Notes under the pieces: generated by a model
Databases searched by the model: none
What the model was told of the DNA's origin: nothing
Seen by the model: the letters and a program-made list of their open reading frames with translations, nothing else
Program-made: the position numbers and the translations under genes
Shown here: piece after piece, positions 6,586 to 7,975 of the stretch
Position numbering within the stretch: position 1 is the stretch's first letter
Layout of the letters: each line of letters starts with the position of its first letter
Assembly: GCA_913060845.1 (NCBI GenBank)
Contig: CAJXVF010000088.1
Coordinates: 1-7,975 of the forward strand
Reading direction: 5' to 3'
DNA length: 7,975 nucleotides
Origin: an uncultured Alphaproteobacteria bacterium
Lineage (GTDB): Bacteria; Pseudomonadota; Alphaproteobacteria; Bin95

Positions 6586-7344
6586 CTAGCGGGCAGTGAA
6601 CCCGCCGTCTACGATAAGCTCAGTTCCGGTTATGAAGCTGGCGTCATCGGAAGACAGGAAAAGGATTGGCTTCGCAATCTCCTCTGGCTGCCCGATGCGG
6701 CGCATGGGAATGGCTTTTAACCGGCCCTGCACTTGCCGCTCATCAATCACGCCATGGTTCACTTGGGCCAAGATCGGCGTTTCGATGGAGCCTGGATGGA
6801 TAGAGTTGCAGCGAATGTTGTAGCCCTTCTTAGTGCAATGCATAGCAACCGTCTTGCTCAAGTTCCGCACCCCGCCTTTCGCTGATGAATACGAGGACAA
6901 GTGCGGGACGCCCAACATGCCAGCCACACTGGAAATATTGACGATGGCGCCGCCGCCAGACCGGTCAATCAGCGGCACGCCGTGTTTGCAGCCCAAAAAC
7001 ACGCCATCTAGACAGATCGCGTGAATTTTATGCCAGTGCTCGAGCGAAGCATCTTCAATGGTGTCGCCTGGTGAAATACCAGCCGCGTTGACGAGGATAT
7101 GCACGCCGCCAAATATTGTTTCGGCCTGCGATAGCGCGTTCTGCCAGCTTGCTTCGCTGGTGACATCTAGTGCCACGAAAGCGGCGGCCTCACCGATGCC
7201 TGAGGCAACAGTGGCACCATCGGCTTCATTAATATCTGCCACAACGACCTTGGCACCCTGCTCGGCAAATAGCTGTGCTGTAACTTTGCCGATTCCGGAT
7301 GCTGCCCCGGTCACAAACGCTACTTTCCCTGAAAAACGCGCCAT
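6586..7344 (-). CDS. Short-chain dehydrogenase/reductase (classical SDR)
   Basis: A 252-residue Rossmann-fold NAD(P)-dependent oxidoreductase of normal classical-SDR length. It has the cofactor motif TGAASGIG (12-19); Asp37 at the end of the second strand, which favours NAD(H); DV at 60-61; NAAG (86-89); and the catalytic Ser139, Tyr152 and Lys156 in the standard spacing. HPGSIETPI follows, and the C terminus ends in ITGTELIVDGG. The Asn of the usual catalytic tetrad (VNLxGVFLG) is replaced by Cys111 in AICLDGVFLG. A G-rich AGGGGG lies about ten bases before the ATG. The gene converges on the IlvD-like gene with only 12 bases between stops and diverges from yaaA. It probably oxidises a hydroxyl or reduces a ketone of an intermediate in the cluster; the substrate cannot be read from sequence. 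Confidence 0.93.
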   Translation of the reverse strand: MARFSGKVAFVTGAASGIGKVTAQLFAEQGAKVVVADINEADGATVASGIGEAAAFVALDVTSEASWQNALSQAETIFGGVHILVNAAGISPGDTIEDASLEHWHKIHAICLDGVFLGCKHGVPLIDRSGGGAIVNISSVAGMLGVPHLSSYSSAKGGVRNLSKTVAMHCTKKGYNIRCNSIHPGSIETPILAQVNHGVIDERQVQGRLKAIPMRRIGQPEEIAKPILFLSSDDASFITGTELIVDGGFTAR

Positions 7345-7408
7345 CTTCTGCCATCCCCCTGATGAAACTCTGTATCACCAAAGCATATATCAACCCGGAC
7401 AGTGAGCC

Positions 7409-7439
7409 AGTGCAGGTGTTCTGATCCCACACCTGCGCT
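7409..7439. repeat. Inverted repeat in the SDR/yaaA divergent spacer
   Basis: GCAGGTGT (7412-7419) and ACACCTGC (7429-7436) are perfect inverted copies around a 9-base centre. One G/T position and two more matching pairs extend the arms to 11 bases (7409-7419 and 7429-7439). It sits 38 bases before the yaaA ATG and about 65 bases before the SDR ATG. Both genes point away from it and no T-run follows on either side, so it cannot be a terminator for either of them. An operator for a dimeric regulator acting on one or both genes, or a hairpin in a leader RNA, are the main options. AT-rich TATATCAT follows directly (7439-7446) and could be part of a yaaA promoter. Confidence 0.6.
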
Positions 7440-7477
7440 ATATCATAGGCAACGCTTCTTCGAATCCGGGTGCCCTC

Positions 7478-7975
7478 ATGCTGACAGTAATCTCTCCCGC
7501 CAAACGGCTAGACCTGACACCGGTTGATATGTCTGCCGCGACGGAACCAACTTTCCAGAAGGACGCGCATACGCTGGCAAAGACCGCGCGCAAGCTTTCC
7601 CCTGCCGAGCTGCAAAAGCTGATGAGCATTAGTGAGCCGCTCGCAGAACTAAATGCACAGAGGTTCAAAGCGTTTTCAGGAACCCCATCCGAAGACGTGG
7701 TGAAGCCAGCTGCATTGACGTTTGACGGCGACACATATCAAGGGCTTGAAGCCGGTACATTGAGTGAAGCCGATATAGCCTATGCCCAACGGCGGCTGCG
7801 CATCTTATCTGGCCTCTATGGCCTTTTGCGCCCGATGGATCGGATACAGCCATATCGGTTGGAAATGGGCAGTCGCCTTCAGACACGGCGCGGCAAAACG
7901 CTTTACGAATTCTGGGGCAAAAAGATCGCCAAATCCCTGAACGAAGAAGCTGAGGCAGAGGGAACGGAGCTGCTG
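7478..7975 (+). CDS. yaaA: Peroxide stress protein YaaA (DUF328), 3' end outside window
   Basis: The first 166 codons of a protein normally about 250-260 residues long; the frame is open to the last base. Signature blocks are MLTVISPAKRLD (1-12), LMSISEPLAELNAQRFKAF (48-66), the TFDGDTYQGLEA block (81-92), RILSGLYGLLRPMD (108-121) followed by IQPYRLEMGSRL (123-134), and LYEFWG (142-147), all in the order and spacing of the YaaA family. In Escherichia coli YaaA limits intracellular free iron during hydrogen peroxide stress, reducing oxidative damage; transfer of that role here is inference. Only a weak GGGTG precedes the ATG. It probably belongs to its own transcription unit, separate from the catabolic genes, and marks the right boundary of the cluster. 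Confidence 0.93.
   Translation, partial: MLTVISPAKRLDLTPVDMSAATEPTFQKDAHTLAKTARKLSPAELQKLMSISEPLAELNAQRFKAFSGTPSEDVVKPAALTFDGDTYQGLEAGTLSEADIAYAQRRLRILSGLYGLLRPMDRIQPYRLEMGSRLQTRRGKTLYEFWGKKIAKSLNEEAEAEGTELL

Noticed and set aside
6589..6605. GCGGG / CCCGC inverted repeat near the convergent IlvD-like and SDR stops
   Set aside because: Five pairs only, inside the last codons of the SDR gene and with no T-run on either strand, so a terminator call is not supported.
7438..7886. Minus-strand open frames in the last 540 bases
   Set aside because: They are shadows of the plus-strand yaaA frame, which has unmistakable family motifs and stays open to the window edge.

Overview
The window reads as a mid-to-high G+C bacterial chromosome fragment, most likely from a proteobacterium and perhaps an alphaproteobacterium. 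That placement rests on the gene families (nu/beta-like GST, LLM oxidoreductase, IlvD-like dehydratase, YaaA), the tight spacing of the genes and the codon style. It is an inference without a phylogenetic marker. The fragment is from a short-read library: the first 47 bases are not biological. They are the end of the Illumina P7 oligo, an 8-base index and the complete Nextera read-2 adapter with its Tn5 mosaic end. Genomic sequence begins at about base 48, next to the end of a contig.

Layout. Bases 48-307 hold no convincing gene but contain a perfect 7-bp inverted repeat. A plus-strand run follows: glutathione S-transferase (308-946), an EntS-like major facilitator exporter (965-2263) and an LLM-class flavin or F420 oxidoreductase (2326-3252). 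The first two are 18 bases apart and look co-transcribed; the third follows after a small hairpin. Converging on this run is a minus-strand pair, a nitroreductase-family flavoprotein (4055-4714) followed by an MhpD-type 2-keto-4-pentenoate hydratase (3270-4010). Divergent from that pair, across about 140 bases, is a large and unusually divergent IlvD/Edd-family dehydratase (4855-6573). It converges on a minus-strand short-chain dehydrogenase (6586-7344). Finally, across a 133-base divergent spacer with a strong inverted repeat, the first 166 codons of yaaA (7478-7975) run off the right edge.

Function. Six enzymes and one transporter sit together in 7 kb with no housekeeping genes until yaaA. 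The set (GST, LLM oxidoreductase, nitroreductase, keto-enoate hydratase, hydroxy-acid dehydratase, SDR, MFS exporter) is typical of a catabolic or detoxification cluster for a small organic acid, sugar acid or aromatic-derived compound. No substrate can be named from the sequence. No transcription regulator, transposase, integrase, RNA gene or CRISPR array is visible. The most interesting items are the divergent IlvD/Edd protein, which keeps the predicted cluster, metal and serine residues despite unusual surrounding motifs; the cluster as a possible undescribed pathway; an SDR with Cys in place of the tetrad Asn; and the inverted repeat in the SDR/yaaA spacer.
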